47,847 bases of DNA, taken from Flavobacterium sp. (GTDB taxonomy: Bacteria; Bacteroidota; Bacteroidia; Flavobacteriales; Flavobacteriaceae). Below the pieces are notes generated by a model. The model searched no databases, was not told where the DNA came from, and was given only the letters and a program-made list of their open reading frames with translations. The translations under genes were made by a program, and so were the position numbers. Positions within the stretch are counted from its first letter, which is position 1. Every line of letters begins with the position of its first letter. The stretch spans positions 1 through 47,847 of the forward strand of contig NZ_JAQWTM010000356.1 of assembly GCF_029242675.1 (NCBI RefSeq), given 5' to 3'. Of the stretch, positions 18,301 to 26,314 are shown in pieces.

Positions 18301-18921
18301 ATGGACAAAACAATAGGTAAAGCACTTTTTAATAGTCACTCTTACATCGAATACCGAAAAATAGTAACCGACTTGCTGCGCGAAAACAAATCAACCGGTC
18401 ACGAACAATCCGAAGCGTTAACGAATTACAGCAGTTTAAACGAAACGAGAATGAACCGCTTGGACAAAACCTTGACGATTCTGCCTGAAGTAGTTACTAA
18501 TTTACAAGCCTTGCAAAACGAGTATATTTGGCTCGTAATTTCCGAAGGTTGGTGTGGTGATGCCGCACAGTTATTGCCTATTTTTGATAAAATGGCCGAG
18601 CAATCTGAGGGTAAAATTGAACTTCGAATCGTTTTACGAGACGATAATGAGGAGTTAATGAATCATTTTTTGACAAACAAAGCCAAATCCATTCCTAAAT
18701 TAATCGTGATTAATAAAGCAACCAGTGGTGCACTCGCGCATTGGGGACCAAGGCCTTATGCCGCTGTAGAACTTATAGCAAATTATAAAAAAGAGCACGG
18801 GGTGATCGATGAAACCATCAAAACCGATCTACAAATGTGGTACCTACATGACAAAGGATTGTCTACACAGTCGGAGTTAATTGACATGATGCTTGATCTC
18901 GACTCAGTTGCTGATGATTAA
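18301..18921 (+). CDS. Thioredoxin-like protein with WCGDA active site
   Basis: This 206-residue cytoplasmic protein lacks a signal peptide and has a thioredoxin-like fold from about 65 to 175. At the active-site position it reads WCGDAAQ (Trp84-Cys85-Gly86-Asp87-Ala88). The first cysteine is kept and the second is replaced by Ala, so ordinary dithiol exchange is not possible. The cis-proline (SIPKLIVI) is present. The N-terminal 60 residues are helical, charged and unassigned. I know WCGDA from a group of thioredoxin-family proteins of unknown role, so this is probably a family trait. A monothiol or chaperone-like role is an inference. Confidence 0.82.
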   Translation: MDKTIGKALFNSHSYIEYRKIVTDLLRENKSTGHEQSEALTNYSSLNETRMNRLDKTLTILPEVVTNLQALQNEYIWLVISEGWCGDAAQLLPIFDKMAEQSEGKIELRIVLRDDNEELMNHFLTNKAKSIPKLIVINKATSGALAHWGPRPYAAVELIANYKKEHGVIDETIKTDLQMWYLHDKGLSTQSELIDMMLDLDSVADD

Positions 18922-18934
18922 TAGTATAAACAGT

Positions 18935-19080
18935 AGAGCCAATTCCTGCTATTCGCTCTAGCCCTTCCTCATAACCCTTTTTTTACAAGGTCATTACAGG
19001 AGCTTCCGCTGGTCGCTCTGTAACTTCCGTAAAAAAAGGGTTTTTCAGTCGGGGCTGCCGCTGCTATCAGGGGCAGGGTA
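18935..19080. repeat. Nested-hairpin intergenic element, copy B
   Basis: Its ends match the element at 223-303: GAGCCAATTCCTGCTATTCGCT on the left, GGGGCTGCCGCTGCTATCAG on the right. The outer stem AACCCTTTTTTTAC (18973-18986) pairs perfectly with GTAAAAAAAGGGTT (19029-19042). An inner TTACAG (18994-18999) pairs with CTGTAA (19018-19023), with a pyrimidine-rich loop. It lies between two convergent genes and could double as a terminator for either. Confidence 0.65.
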
Positions 19081-19086
19081 GTAGTG

Positions 19087-19626
19087 CTAAAAACTAATTA
19101 AGGCAAGACCTAAACTTATATTGCCAGAGTCTCCTCGTCTGTTTACAGGGATTGTATAGTGATTGACTTCAATAAAAAGTACTAAATCATCGTCTGTTTG
19201 TAATCCTAAGCTTATTTTTTTATAGTCTCCAATCAAGTTACCACGACCCAAAGCAATCGCTTTTCCTAATCCAGCTTGAAGGGTTATTCGAGTTTCATCA
19301 CTGATTTTTGGACTCAATCTTAAATTTGCAAAAATGGGAGCAACGACTAATTTGCTTGACCATTCCCAGCTCAAGCCGCTGTGAACGCCTATTGCAATCC
19401 ACTTATGGTAGTGAATACCATAACCAAATTTTGATCCAATGCCATCTGGTATAAAAAAGGATTGTTTTTTATTAGTGTAAGGGTCAACTTCGTCACGGTT
19501 AGGATTTCCTGTCAAGGCAACCGTAACATCAAATTGGGTGTAAGTGAATTTTTTATTTTGGCCAAAAGCCAACGTTGATAAGAACAAGAATAACAAAAGG
19601 TTCTGTATTCTATAATTCAATAGCAT
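19087..19626 (-). CDS. Secreted beta-barrel-like protein of unknown function
   Basis: This 179-residue protein has a signal peptide (cleavage near LAFGQ). The remainder has alternating hydrophobic and aromatic strands (FGYGIHYHKWIAIGVHSGL, FANLRLSPKISDETRITLQAGLG) and ends ISLGLALISF, with the terminal phenylalanine typical of small outer-membrane barrels. I do not recognise a named family. Its ATG overlaps the truB stop as TAATG, so the two are translationally coupled and this is the last gene of the ftsX operon. Its place there suggests an envelope role, but no function can be assigned. Confidence 0.72.
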   Translation of the reverse strand: MLLNYRIQNLLLFLFLSTLAFGQNKKFTYTQFDVTVALTGNPNRDEVDPYTNKKQSFFIPDGIGSKFGYGIHYHKWIAIGVHSGLSWEWSSKLVVAPIFANLRLSPKISDETRITLQAGLGKAIALGRGNLIGDYKKISLGLQTDDDLVLFIEVNHYTIPVNRRGDSGNISLGLALISF

Positions 19627-20321
19627 TATAGTTGGTCTTCAAATAAAGTCACATCAGTGGCATATATCACATTATAATCACCAATTTTTGTTCTGCGTAA
19701 AGCAGTTAAATGGGAACCGGAGTTCATAGCTTGACCAAAATCGTAAGCAAGGGAACGAATATAAGTCCCTTTGCTACAAACTACTCTAAAGTCGATTTCT
19801 GGCAAATCAATTTTGGTAATTTCAAACTCATGAATCGTCGTTTTTCTAAAAGCTATTTCAACAGTTTCTCCAGCGCGAGCATGCTCGTACAAGCGAACAC
19901 CATCTTTTTTAATAGCGGAGAATATGGGTGGTTTTTGATCTATTTCTCCAAGAAATTGTTGTACTGTTTCGTGAATCAATGCCTCGTTAATATGTTCCGT
20001 CGGAAAGGTTTGGTCAACTTCGGTTTCTAAATCATAGGACGGTGTAGTAGCACCTATAAAAAAAGTTCCCGTATATTCTTTGGCTTGACCTTGCAACTCA
20101 GAGATTCTTTTAGTGAATTTCCCTGTACATATTAAAAGCAATCCCGTTGCTAATGGATCTAAAGTCCCTGCGTGTCCTATCTTGAATTTTTTAGGAAGTC
20201 CGACTTTATTAATTAGCGCGTATTTTAACTTATTCACTGCTTGAAACGAACTCCATTTTAAGGGTTTGTCAATCAATAAAATTTGTCCTTCTAGATAAGC
20301 TTCGGGTGTTATTTTCTCCAT
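19626..20321 (-). CDS. truB: tRNA pseudouridine-55 synthase
   Basis: This 231-residue cytoplasmic enzyme converts uridine 55 in the T-loop of tRNA to pseudouridine. It has the TruB signature GHAGTLDPLATG with the catalytic Asp55. It also has the conserved segments QKPPIFSAIKKDGVRLYEHAR and CSKGTYIRSLAYDFG. The length is typical for forms with a minimal C-terminal region and no PUA domain. It overlaps uppP upstream and the secreted-protein gene downstream by one base each (TAATG), so it is inside a tightly coupled operon. Confidence 0.96.
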   Translation of the reverse strand: MEKITPEAYLEGQILLIDKPLKWSSFQAVNKLKYALINKVGLPKKFKIGHAGTLDPLATGLLLICTGKFTKRISELQGQAKEYTGTFFIGATTPSYDLETEVDQTFPTEHINEALIHETVQQFLGEIDQKPPIFSAIKKDGVRLYEHARAGETVEIAFRKTTIHEFEITKIDLPEIDFRVVCSKGTYIRSLAYDFGQAMNSGSHLTALRRTKIGDYNVIYATDVTLFEDQL

Positions 20322-21139
20322 TATTTAGTTTGGTAAAAATAAATGAGTAAGGCAATTCCAATAATGATTCGGTACCATCCCCAAAATTTAAAACCGTATT
20401 TAGTCAATACACTTATGAAAGTTTTTACCGCCAATAGCGCCACTACAAAAGCCACAATATTACCTAGTATAAATAGTTGAATATGATTTTCATCTTGAAA
20501 AATCATTTCGTATCCCTTCATTTCAGAAGCTGTTCCTTTTCCCCATGTTTTCACAAAAACGGAGTAAACCGTTACCGCTAACATAGTAGGTACCGCTAGG
20601 AAAAAAGAGAATTCGGCTGCCGCTTTTCGGCTTAAACCTTGCGTCATTCCACCAATGATGGAAGCTGCTGATCTCGAAGTTCCTGGCATCATGGCTAAAC
20701 ATTGCCAAAATCCAATAGTAACCGCTGTTTTAATAGAAATATCTTTTTCGTCGTGAATAGTTGGGTTTTTAAACCATTTGTCAACAAATAAAAGAACAAT
20801 ACCTCCTAAAACCAATACAGCTGATATCGCAATTTGATTCCCTAAAACAGCTTCAATTTTATCATCGAATAAATAACCTAGTACAAGCGCAGGAACAACT
20901 GCAAAAGCTAGTTTGATGTAGATATTGAAGTTTTTAAAATCAAAGAATTTTTTCCAGTACAAAACAACGATGGCTAAAATAGCTCCAAACTGAATCGAAA
21001 CTTGAAACATTTTTAAGAATTCTGTTTCTTCCATTCCCAATAAAGCCGCGGTGAAACCCATGTGAGCGGTAGAGGAAATAGGTAAAAATTCCGTAAGCCC
21101 TTCAATAATCGCCAGAATTATAGCCTGTAATGTATTCAT
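20321..21139 (-). CDS. uppP: Undecaprenyl-diphosphatase (BacA family)
   Basis: This 272-residue inner-membrane enzyme dephosphorylates undecaprenyl diphosphate, recycling the lipid carrier for peptidoglycan and other envelope glycans. Both active-site motifs are present: EGLTEFLPISSTAHM at residues 13-27 and PGTSRSAASIIGG in the middle of the protein, plus about eight hydrophobic helices. The length is standard. It lies between DUF3098 and truB in the ftsX operon and overlaps truB by one base. It usually confers bacitracin tolerance (known for the family). Confidence 0.97.
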   Translation of the reverse strand: MNTLQAIILAIIEGLTEFLPISSTAHMGFTAALLGMEETEFLKMFQVSIQFGAILAIVVLYWKKFFDFKNFNIYIKLAFAVVPALVLGYLFDDKIEAVLGNQIAISAVLVLGGIVLLFVDKWFKNPTIHDEKDISIKTAVTIGFWQCLAMMPGTSRSAASIIGGMTQGLSRKAAAEFSFFLAVPTMLAVTVYSVFVKTWGKGTASEMKGYEMIFQDENHIQLFILGNIVAFVVALLAVKTFISVLTKYGFKFWGWYRIIIGIALLIYFYQTK

Positions 21140-21209
21140 GAAAATAAGGGTGTTAGGATGCTAAGTTTGGAAAAGGTAATAAATTGTGGTTTTTTCCAAA
21201 AGGTAATGA

Positions 21210-21449
21210 CTACTTTTTTGGACTCTTTAAAATAGCGTAAATGGTAATTCCAAAACCAATCAAAACAGTAGTTGGAGCCAAACGAATTCTTCTAAAGTTA
21301 AAAATATCCTCGCTAAAAACAGCAGGATCATCGCTACCTCCGCCTGACATTAATATAAATCCAAGTACAATTACTCCTATTCCGATTAGAAGAATAGTGT
21401 AGTTATTTTTTCCGAAAAGAAATTCTTGTTTTTGCTCGTTGTTTTTCAT
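21210..21449 (-). CDS. DUF3098 small membrane protein
   Basis: This 79-residue protein has two hydrophobic segments (ILLIGIGVIVLGFILMSGG and TVLIGFGITIYAIL) on either side of a short loop that reads DPAVFSEDIFNFRRIRLAP. That pattern matches DUF3098, a Bacteroidota family with no known function. I chose the ATG at 21449; the frame remains open to 21476 but the extra residues do not fit the family. It sits between ftsX and uppP, an arrangement I recall in other Bacteroidota, so it probably acts with the division or envelope machinery. Confidence 0.85.
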   Translation of the reverse strand: MKNNEQKQEFLFGKNNYTILLIGIGVIVLGFILMSGGGSDDPAVFSEDIFNFRRIRLAPTTVLIGFGITIYAILKSPKK

Positions 21450-21489
21450 AATGTCTTTGCAAGGAATGCATAGCACTCCTATTTATAGT

Positions 21490-22365
21490 TTAGTATAAAT
21501 CGTCTGTTCTTAAATTCAGGAATCGTTGTGTCGCGAAATGCGTACTAACCCAAGTGATTAATATTCCAATACCAAATACGGCAATTAGTACCGTACCAGT
21601 CAATAACGGATTGTCTAAGATTCCCAAATCAGGGAAGCTTGTTTCTACATATAATAAAACACCTACCAGCGCAAAAATGGCTAGTAAAGCTCCAATCATT
21701 CCTAGTTTTACACTGCGCATTACGAATGGTTTTCTAATGAATGATTTAGTCGCGCCCACCATTTGCATGGTTTTTATGATAAATCGATTAGAGTGAATAG
21801 ACAATCGCAGCGAACTATTAATTAGTAAAACTGCTATAAAGGTCAAGAAACCACTGATGATTAAAATCCACATGCTCACTTTCTTGATGTTGTCATTCAC
21901 TAAATTGACCAATTGCTTATCATAGACAATGTCTGATATCATTGGGTTTGCTCTTAATTTACTTTCAATTTTAGCAATACTATCTTTTTCAACATAGTCC
22001 GCTTTTAAGTGAATGTCGTAAGAGTTTTGCAATGGGTTTTCGCCCAAGAACGTCATGAAGTCTTCGCCTATAATATCCGTATGTTGCTTGGCTGCTTGCT
22101 CTTTGGTCACGTAAACAGTGCTTCTAGCATAGGCTGCTCTTTTTAATTCTGTGCCAAAAGCCTTCAAGATAGTGTCATTAGCTTCGTTTTTAAAGAAGAC
22201 CGTCATGGCTATTTTTTCTTTAAAATCATTCGCTAACTTTTGGGAATTGATGATGAATAATCCTAATACACCTAAAAGAAATAACACCAAGAATACACTT
22301 AGTACAACCGAAAAATAAGAGGAAATTAACCTGCGTTTTTGAAACTTATCAAATGAAGAACTCAT
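21490..22365 (-). CDS. ftsX: Cell division protein FtsX
   Basis: This 291-residue permease-like membrane protein normally partners FtsE to couple ATP hydrolysis to septal peptidoglycan hydrolysis. It has an N-terminal helix (about 20-40), an extracytoplasmic domain (about 45-170) with the FtsX features IAMTVFFKNEA and NPMISDIVYDKQ, and three further helices with HSNRFIIKTMQMVGAT, a conserved cytoplasmic-loop signature of the family. ftsE is not adjacent here. It is the first gene of the unit ftsX-DUF3098-uppP-truB-secreted protein. Confidence 0.95.
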   Translation of the reverse strand: MSSSFDKFQKRRLISSYFSVVLSVFLVLFLLGVLGLFIINSQKLANDFKEKIAMTVFFKNEANDTILKAFGTELKRAAYARSTVYVTKEQAAKQHTDIIGEDFMTFLGENPLQNSYDIHLKADYVEKDSIAKIESKLRANPMISDIVYDKQLVNLVNDNIKKVSMWILIISGFLTFIAVLLINSSLRLSIHSNRFIIKTMQMVGATKSFIRKPFVMRSVKLGMIGALLAIFALVGVLLYVETSFPDLGILDNPLLTGTVLIAVFGIGILITWVSTHFATQRFLNLRTDDLY

Positions 22366-22455
22366 AGTTTATTTTAATTATGGGGTAAAAATAATAAAGA
22401 ATTTCTTTATTTGAAGTTAATAACGGCCAAAGTTTTAACTTTCGTACAATAAACG

Positions 22456-22463
22456 TAAATTTG
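22456..22463 (+). promoter_or_regulatory. Promoter -7 element for leuS
   Basis: TAAATTTG, a perfect TAnnTTTG. The 14 bases AAACGTAAATTTGC around it also occur at the phoB-like promoter (40211-40224). The leader to the leuS ATG is about 60 bases and contains three 8-base repeats at 22495-22518. Confidence 0.55.
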
Positions 22464-22494
22464 CCAGCACGATAATAAATAAAAAGTATAGAAA

Positions 22495-22518
22495 CTTTGC
22501 AGCTTTGCAACTTTGAAA
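22495..22518 (+). repeat. Three tandem 8-base repeats in the leuS leader
   Basis: CTTTGCAG, CTTTGCAA and CTTTGAAA follow each other directly, ending 8 bases before the leuS ATG. Their role is unknown and could be incidental. Confidence 0.6.
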
Positions 22519-22525
22519 CTAGATA

Positions 22526-25402
22526 ATGAAATACAATCCGAACGAAATTGAAGCCAAATGGCAAAAATACTGGGCTGAAAACAAAACATTTGCAGCACAA
22601 AATAACTCCGAAAAACCAAAACATTATGTTCTGGATATGTTTCCTTATCCGTCGGGAGCAGGCTTGCACGTAGGACATCCACTAGGTTACATTGCTTCGG
22701 ATGTATATTCAAGGTACAAAAGACATCAAGGATATAATGTGCTTCATCCAATGGGGTACGATAGTTTTGGTCTTCCAGCGGAGCAGTATGCTATTCAAAC
22801 CGGACAACGTCCAGAGGATACCACTCGTGTTAATATCGACGGTGGCGTTGATAAAGAAGGAAATAAAATTGTCGGCTACAGAAAACAGTTAGATCAAATA
22901 GGTTTTTCATTTGATTGGGATAGAGAAGTTCGAACTTCAAATCCGGATTATTACAAACATACACAATGGATTTTTATTCAGTTATTTAATTCTTGGTACA
23001 ACAAAGAGTCTGATAAAGCTGAAGACATTAGCACACTAACCGCTATTTTTGAAAAAGAAGGAAATGCGAATGTAAAAGCCGTTTGTGATGATAATATTGC
23101 TGTTTTTACAGCAGAAGAGTGGAATGCTTTCGCAAAAGAGCAACAAGAAAAGATTTTGTTGCAATACAGATTAACGTATTTAGCAGAAAGCGAAGTAAAC
23201 TGGTGTCCTGGATTAGGAACGGTCTTGGCTAATGATGAAATCGTAAATGGCGTTTCAGAGCGTGGTGGATTTACCGTAGTTCGTAAAAAAATGACACAAT
23301 GGAGCATGCGTATATCGGCTTATGCGGAGCGTTTGTTACAAGGTTTAAATGATATTGATTGGAGCGAAAGCATCAAAGAAAGTCAACGCAACTGGATCGG
23401 GAAAAGTGTTGGTGCAATGGTGTCTTTTAAAGTCCAAAATTCAAATGCTGAAATTTCGGTGTTCACAACACGCCCTGACACTATTTTTGGTTTGACGTTC
23501 ATGACCTTGGCTCCTGAGCATCCTTTAGTTCAAGAAATTACTACTCCTGAATATTTGGATAAAATAAACGAATACATAGTAGCATCTTCAAAACGTTCCG
23601 AAAGAGAGCGTATGGCCGATGTGAAAACCATTTCAGGTGTTTTTACAGGCGCTTATGCGGAGCATCCTTTTACCAAGGAGCTAGTTCCAGTTTGGATTGG
23701 TGATTATGTATTAGCAGGATATGGAACCGGTGCTGTAATGGCGGTTCCTTGCGGAGATGAGCGTGACTATGCTTTTGCTAATTTCTTTAAAGGGCAAGCA
23801 GGAATGCCTGCTATCAAAAATATTTTCGATAAAGATATTTCTGAAGCTGCTTTTGGAGCTAAAGAAGGTTTTAAATTAGTGGATTCTGATTTCCTAAACG
23901 GGTTAGGCTACAAGGATGGAACGTACAAGGCTATTGAAGCGTTAGAGAAAATAAATCAAGGAAAAGGAAAAACAAACTACCGCTTGCGTGATGCTGTTTT
24001 TTCTCGTCAACGCTATTGGGGAGAACCTTTTCCAGTGTATTATGTTAATGGCTTGCCGCAAATGATTGATGCAAAATATTTACCAATCATTTTGCCCGAA
24101 GTGGAGAAATACTTACCTACCGAAGACGGCTTGCCTCCATTAGGAAATGCAGCAGTTTGGGCTTGGGATACAACAACAAATAAAGTAGTTGCTACAGATT
24201 TAGTTGACGACTCTACTGTTTTTCCTTTGGAATTAAACACCATGCCAGGTTGGGCAGGAAGTTCGTTTTACTGGATGCGCTATATGGATCCAAAAAACGA
24301 AAACGAATTTGCAAGCCAAGAAGCACTAGCGTATTGGGAAAGTGTCGATTTGTATATTGGTGGAAACGAACACGCTACAGGGCATTTATTGTATTCTCGT
24401 TTTTGGAACAAATTCTTAAAAGACAAAGGTTTTGCACCAACCGAAGAGCCGTTCAAGAAATTGATCAACCAAGGTATGATTTTGGGAACTAGTGCTTTTG
24501 TGTACCGATTAGAAGGAACGAATACATTTGTTTCTAAAAATAAGATTGAGGGTCAAAATGTTCAACCTATCCATGCCGATGTTTCCATGGTCAATTCTTC
24601 AGATGAGTTAGATGTCGAAGCTTTCAAAAAATGGAGAGAAGATTATAAAGACGCCGAATTCCTTTTGGATGAAAACGGAAAATATATTGTAGGTCGCGAA
24701 GTAGAGAAAATGTCTAAGTCGAAATACAACGTAGTGACGCCTGATAATATTTGTGCGGAATACGGTGCTGATACTTTGCGTTTGTACGAAATGTTTTTAG
24801 GACCATTAGAGCAAGCGAAGCCATGGAACACAGCCGGAATTTCGGGTGTATTTGGTTTCTTGAAAAAATTATGGCGATTGTATCATAATGGACCTGATGA
24901 TTCTTTTTACGTTTCTGACTCCCCTCCTTCGGAGGGGTCGGGGGAGGCTTTAAAAACGTTACACAAAACCATCAAGAAAGTAGCTGATGATATTGAGAAT
25001 TTTTCTTTTAATACTTCGGTTTCGCAATTTATGATTTGTGTGAATGAACTATCGACTCAAAACTGCCATTCAAGAGCGATACTAGAGCCTTTAGCAATTG
25101 TAATTTCGCCTTATGCGCCACACATTGCTGAGGAATTATGGTCGCTGTTAGGTCACGAAGGGTCGATTGCCTTAGTTCCTTTTCCTGCATTTGAACCAAA
25201 ACATTTGGTCGAAAGTGAAAAAGAATACCCAGTTTCCTTCAACGGAAAAATGCGTTTTACAATTACGTTGCCTTTGGATTTAACCAAAGAACAAATTGAA
25301 GAAATCGTAATGAAAGACGAACGAACTATAAAACAACTAGATGGTAAAGCACCGAACAAAGTGATTATTGTTCCCGGAAAAATCATCAATTTAGTAGGTT
25401 AA
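22526..25402 (+). CDS. leuS: Leucyl-tRNA synthetase
   Basis: This 958-residue class I synthetase charges tRNA-Leu. It has HVGH (the HIGH motif) at residues 48-51 after FPYPSGAGL, an editing (CP1) domain with TTRPDTIFGLTF and later AGYGTGAVMAVPCGDERD, and KMSKS at 728-732. It is about 100 residues longer than the E. coli enzyme, mostly from insertions before KMSKS and in the CP1 region, which I believe are usual in Bacteroidota. A short GC-rich palindrome (24919-24948) encodes residues 798-808 (DSPPSEGSGEA) in a probably surface-exposed linker before the anticodon domain. The ATG at 22526 fits the family N-terminus. Confidence 0.97.
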   Translation: MKYNPNEIEAKWQKYWAENKTFAAQNNSEKPKHYVLDMFPYPSGAGLHVGHPLGYIASDVYSRYKRHQGYNVLHPMGYDSFGLPAEQYAIQTGQRPEDTTRVNIDGGVDKEGNKIVGYRKQLDQIGFSFDWDREVRTSNPDYYKHTQWIFIQLFNSWYNKESDKAEDISTLTAIFEKEGNANVKAVCDDNIAVFTAEEWNAFAKEQQEKILLQYRLTYLAESEVNWCPGLGTVLANDEIVNGVSERGGFTVVRKKMTQWSMRISAYAERLLQGLNDIDWSESIKESQRNWIGKSVGAMVSFKVQNSNAEISVFTTRPDTIFGLTFMTLAPEHPLVQEITTPEYLDKINEYIVASSKRSERERMADVKTISGVFTGAYAEHPFTKELVPVWIGDYVLAGYGTGAVMAVPCGDERDYAFANFFKGQAGMPAIKNIFDKDISEAAFGAKEGFKLVDSDFLNGLGYKDGTYKAIEALEKINQGKGKTNYRLRDAVFSRQRYWGEPFPVYYVNGLPQMIDAKYLPIILPEVEKYLPTEDGLPPLGNAAVWAWDTTTNKVVATDLVDDSTVFPLELNTMPGWAGSSFYWMRYMDPKNENEFASQEALAYWESVDLYIGGNEHATGHLLYSRFWNKFLKDKGFAPTEEPFKKLINQGMILGTSAFVYRLEGTNTFVSKNKIEGQNVQPIHADVSMVNSSDELDVEAFKKWREDYKDAEFLLDENGKYIVGREVEKMSKSKYNVVTPDNICAEYGADTLRLYEMFLGPLEQAKPWNTAGISGVFGFLKKLWRLYHNGPDDSFYVSDSPPSEGSGEALKTLHKTIKKVADDIENFSFNTSVSQFMICVNELSTQNCHSRAILEPLAIVISPYAPHIAEELWSLLGHEGSIALVPFPAFEPKHLVESEKEYPVSFNGKMRFTITLPLDLTKEQIEEIVMKDERTIKQLDGKAPNKVIIVPGKIINLVG
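24919..24948. repeat. GC-rich palindromic element inserted in frame within leuS
   Basis: CCCCTCC (24921-24927) and GGAGGGG (24931-24937) form a perfect hairpin. The flank CTCCCC (24919-24924) can also pair with GGGGGAG (24940-24946). By hand count 23 of these 30 bases are G or C, in an otherwise AT-rich gene. It resembles short CTCCCC...GGGGAG repeats I recall from Flavobacterium intergenic regions. Confidence 0.65.
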
Positions 25403-25422
25403 TTTTTTTGAACCTAGAATCT

Positions 25423-25457
25423 AAATCCCAATTGCAACTCGTGCAATTGGGATTTTT
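25423..25457 (+). terminator. Rho-independent terminator of leuS
   Basis: AAATCCCAATTGCA (25423-25436) and TGCAATTGGGATTT (25442-25455) form a perfect 14-bp stem followed by a T-run. Confidence 0.93.
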
Positions 25458-25496
25458 TATTTAGAAATATTTAACTGATGCCAAACTGACATTTTT

Positions 25497-25504
25497 TATA
25501 TTTG
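25497..25504 (+). promoter_or_regulatory. Promoter -7 element for the YugP-type peptidase gene
   Basis: TATATTTG, a perfect TAnnTTTG, 51 bases upstream of the chosen ATG (25556). It overlaps the alternative TTG start at 25502, which argues against that start. Confidence 0.6.
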
Positions 25505-25555
25505 GTTCAGATTTTGCTATTTATATTCAAACAAACAAAACTAAAAAATAAAGAT

Positions 25556-26248
25556 ATGGGATCAGGATATTTAATTCTAGCGGGTGCTATCATGCTTTTT
25601 AGCTGGTTAGTAAGTTATAGGCTCAAAAGTAAATTTGAACAGTATTCTAAACTGCATTTGCAAAACGGAATGTCGGGTGCTGAAATCGCTGAGAAAATGT
25701 TAGCGGATAATGGTATTCGAGATGTACGTGTTATTTCGACACCAGGTCAACTTACAGATCATTACAATCCCGTGGACAAAACGGTGAATCTTAGTGAATC
25801 AGTATACAATCAGCGTAATGCGGCTGCTGCTGCAGTAGCGGCACACGAATGTGGTCATGCAGTACAACATGCTGTAGGTTATCAATGGCTAACGATGCGT
25901 TCAAAGCTAGTTCCTTTTGTTAATGTAGCTTCTAGTTACATGCAATGGGTTTTGTTGGGTGGGATTTTGTTAATCAATACTTTTCCGGCTTTATTGTTGG
26001 GCGGGATTGTACTTTTTGCAGCCACAACACTTTTCTCGATTGTGACTTTGCCGGTAGAATATGATGCGAGTAATCGTGCCTTAGCTTGGTTAGAGAACAA
26101 ACGAATGCTAACACAACAAGAGCAAGTAAGAGCAAAGGATGCATTGAAATGGGCTGCTAGAACCTACGTAGTTGCAGCATTAGGATCTATTGCTACGCTA
26201 CTCTATTATGTTTCGCTTTACATGGGAGCGGGAAGTCGAAGAGATTAA
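25556..26248 (+). CDS. Zinc metallopeptidase, YugP family (Zn_peptidase_2)
   Basis: This 230-residue inner-membrane protein has an N-terminal helix (about 3-20), a soluble segment, and the zinc motif HECGH (97-101) followed by QHAVGY. Two or three further helices follow (about 125-175 and 205-225), and EYDAS after them probably supplies another ligand. The pattern matches the YugP group of membrane-bound zinc peptidases, whose physiological substrate is not established. I start at the ATG at 25556, before GSGYLILAG; the longer frame from 25502 begins inside the promoter. It is monocistronic with its own terminator. Confidence 0.92.
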   Translation: MGSGYLILAGAIMLFSWLVSYRLKSKFEQYSKLHLQNGMSGAEIAEKMLADNGIRDVRVISTPGQLTDHYNPVDKTVNLSESVYNQRNAAAAAVAAHECGHAVQHAVGYQWLTMRSKLVPFVNVASSYMQWVLLGGILLINTFPALLLGGIVLFAATTLFSIVTLPVEYDASNRALAWLENKRMLTQQEQVRAKDALKWAARTYVVAALGSIATLLYYVSLYMGAGSRRD

Positions 26249-26282
26249 AGTATTTTCTAAAATTCACATGTTATAATTGTAG

Positions 26283-26314
26283 CCGTCTCATTTAACTAAT
26301 GAGTCGGTTTTTTT
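26283..26314 (+). terminator. Terminator of the YugP-type gene
   Basis: CCGtCTCATT (26283-26292) and AATGAGtCGG (26298-26307) form a 10-bp stem with one internal T-T mismatch, followed by TTTTTTT. Confidence 0.85.
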
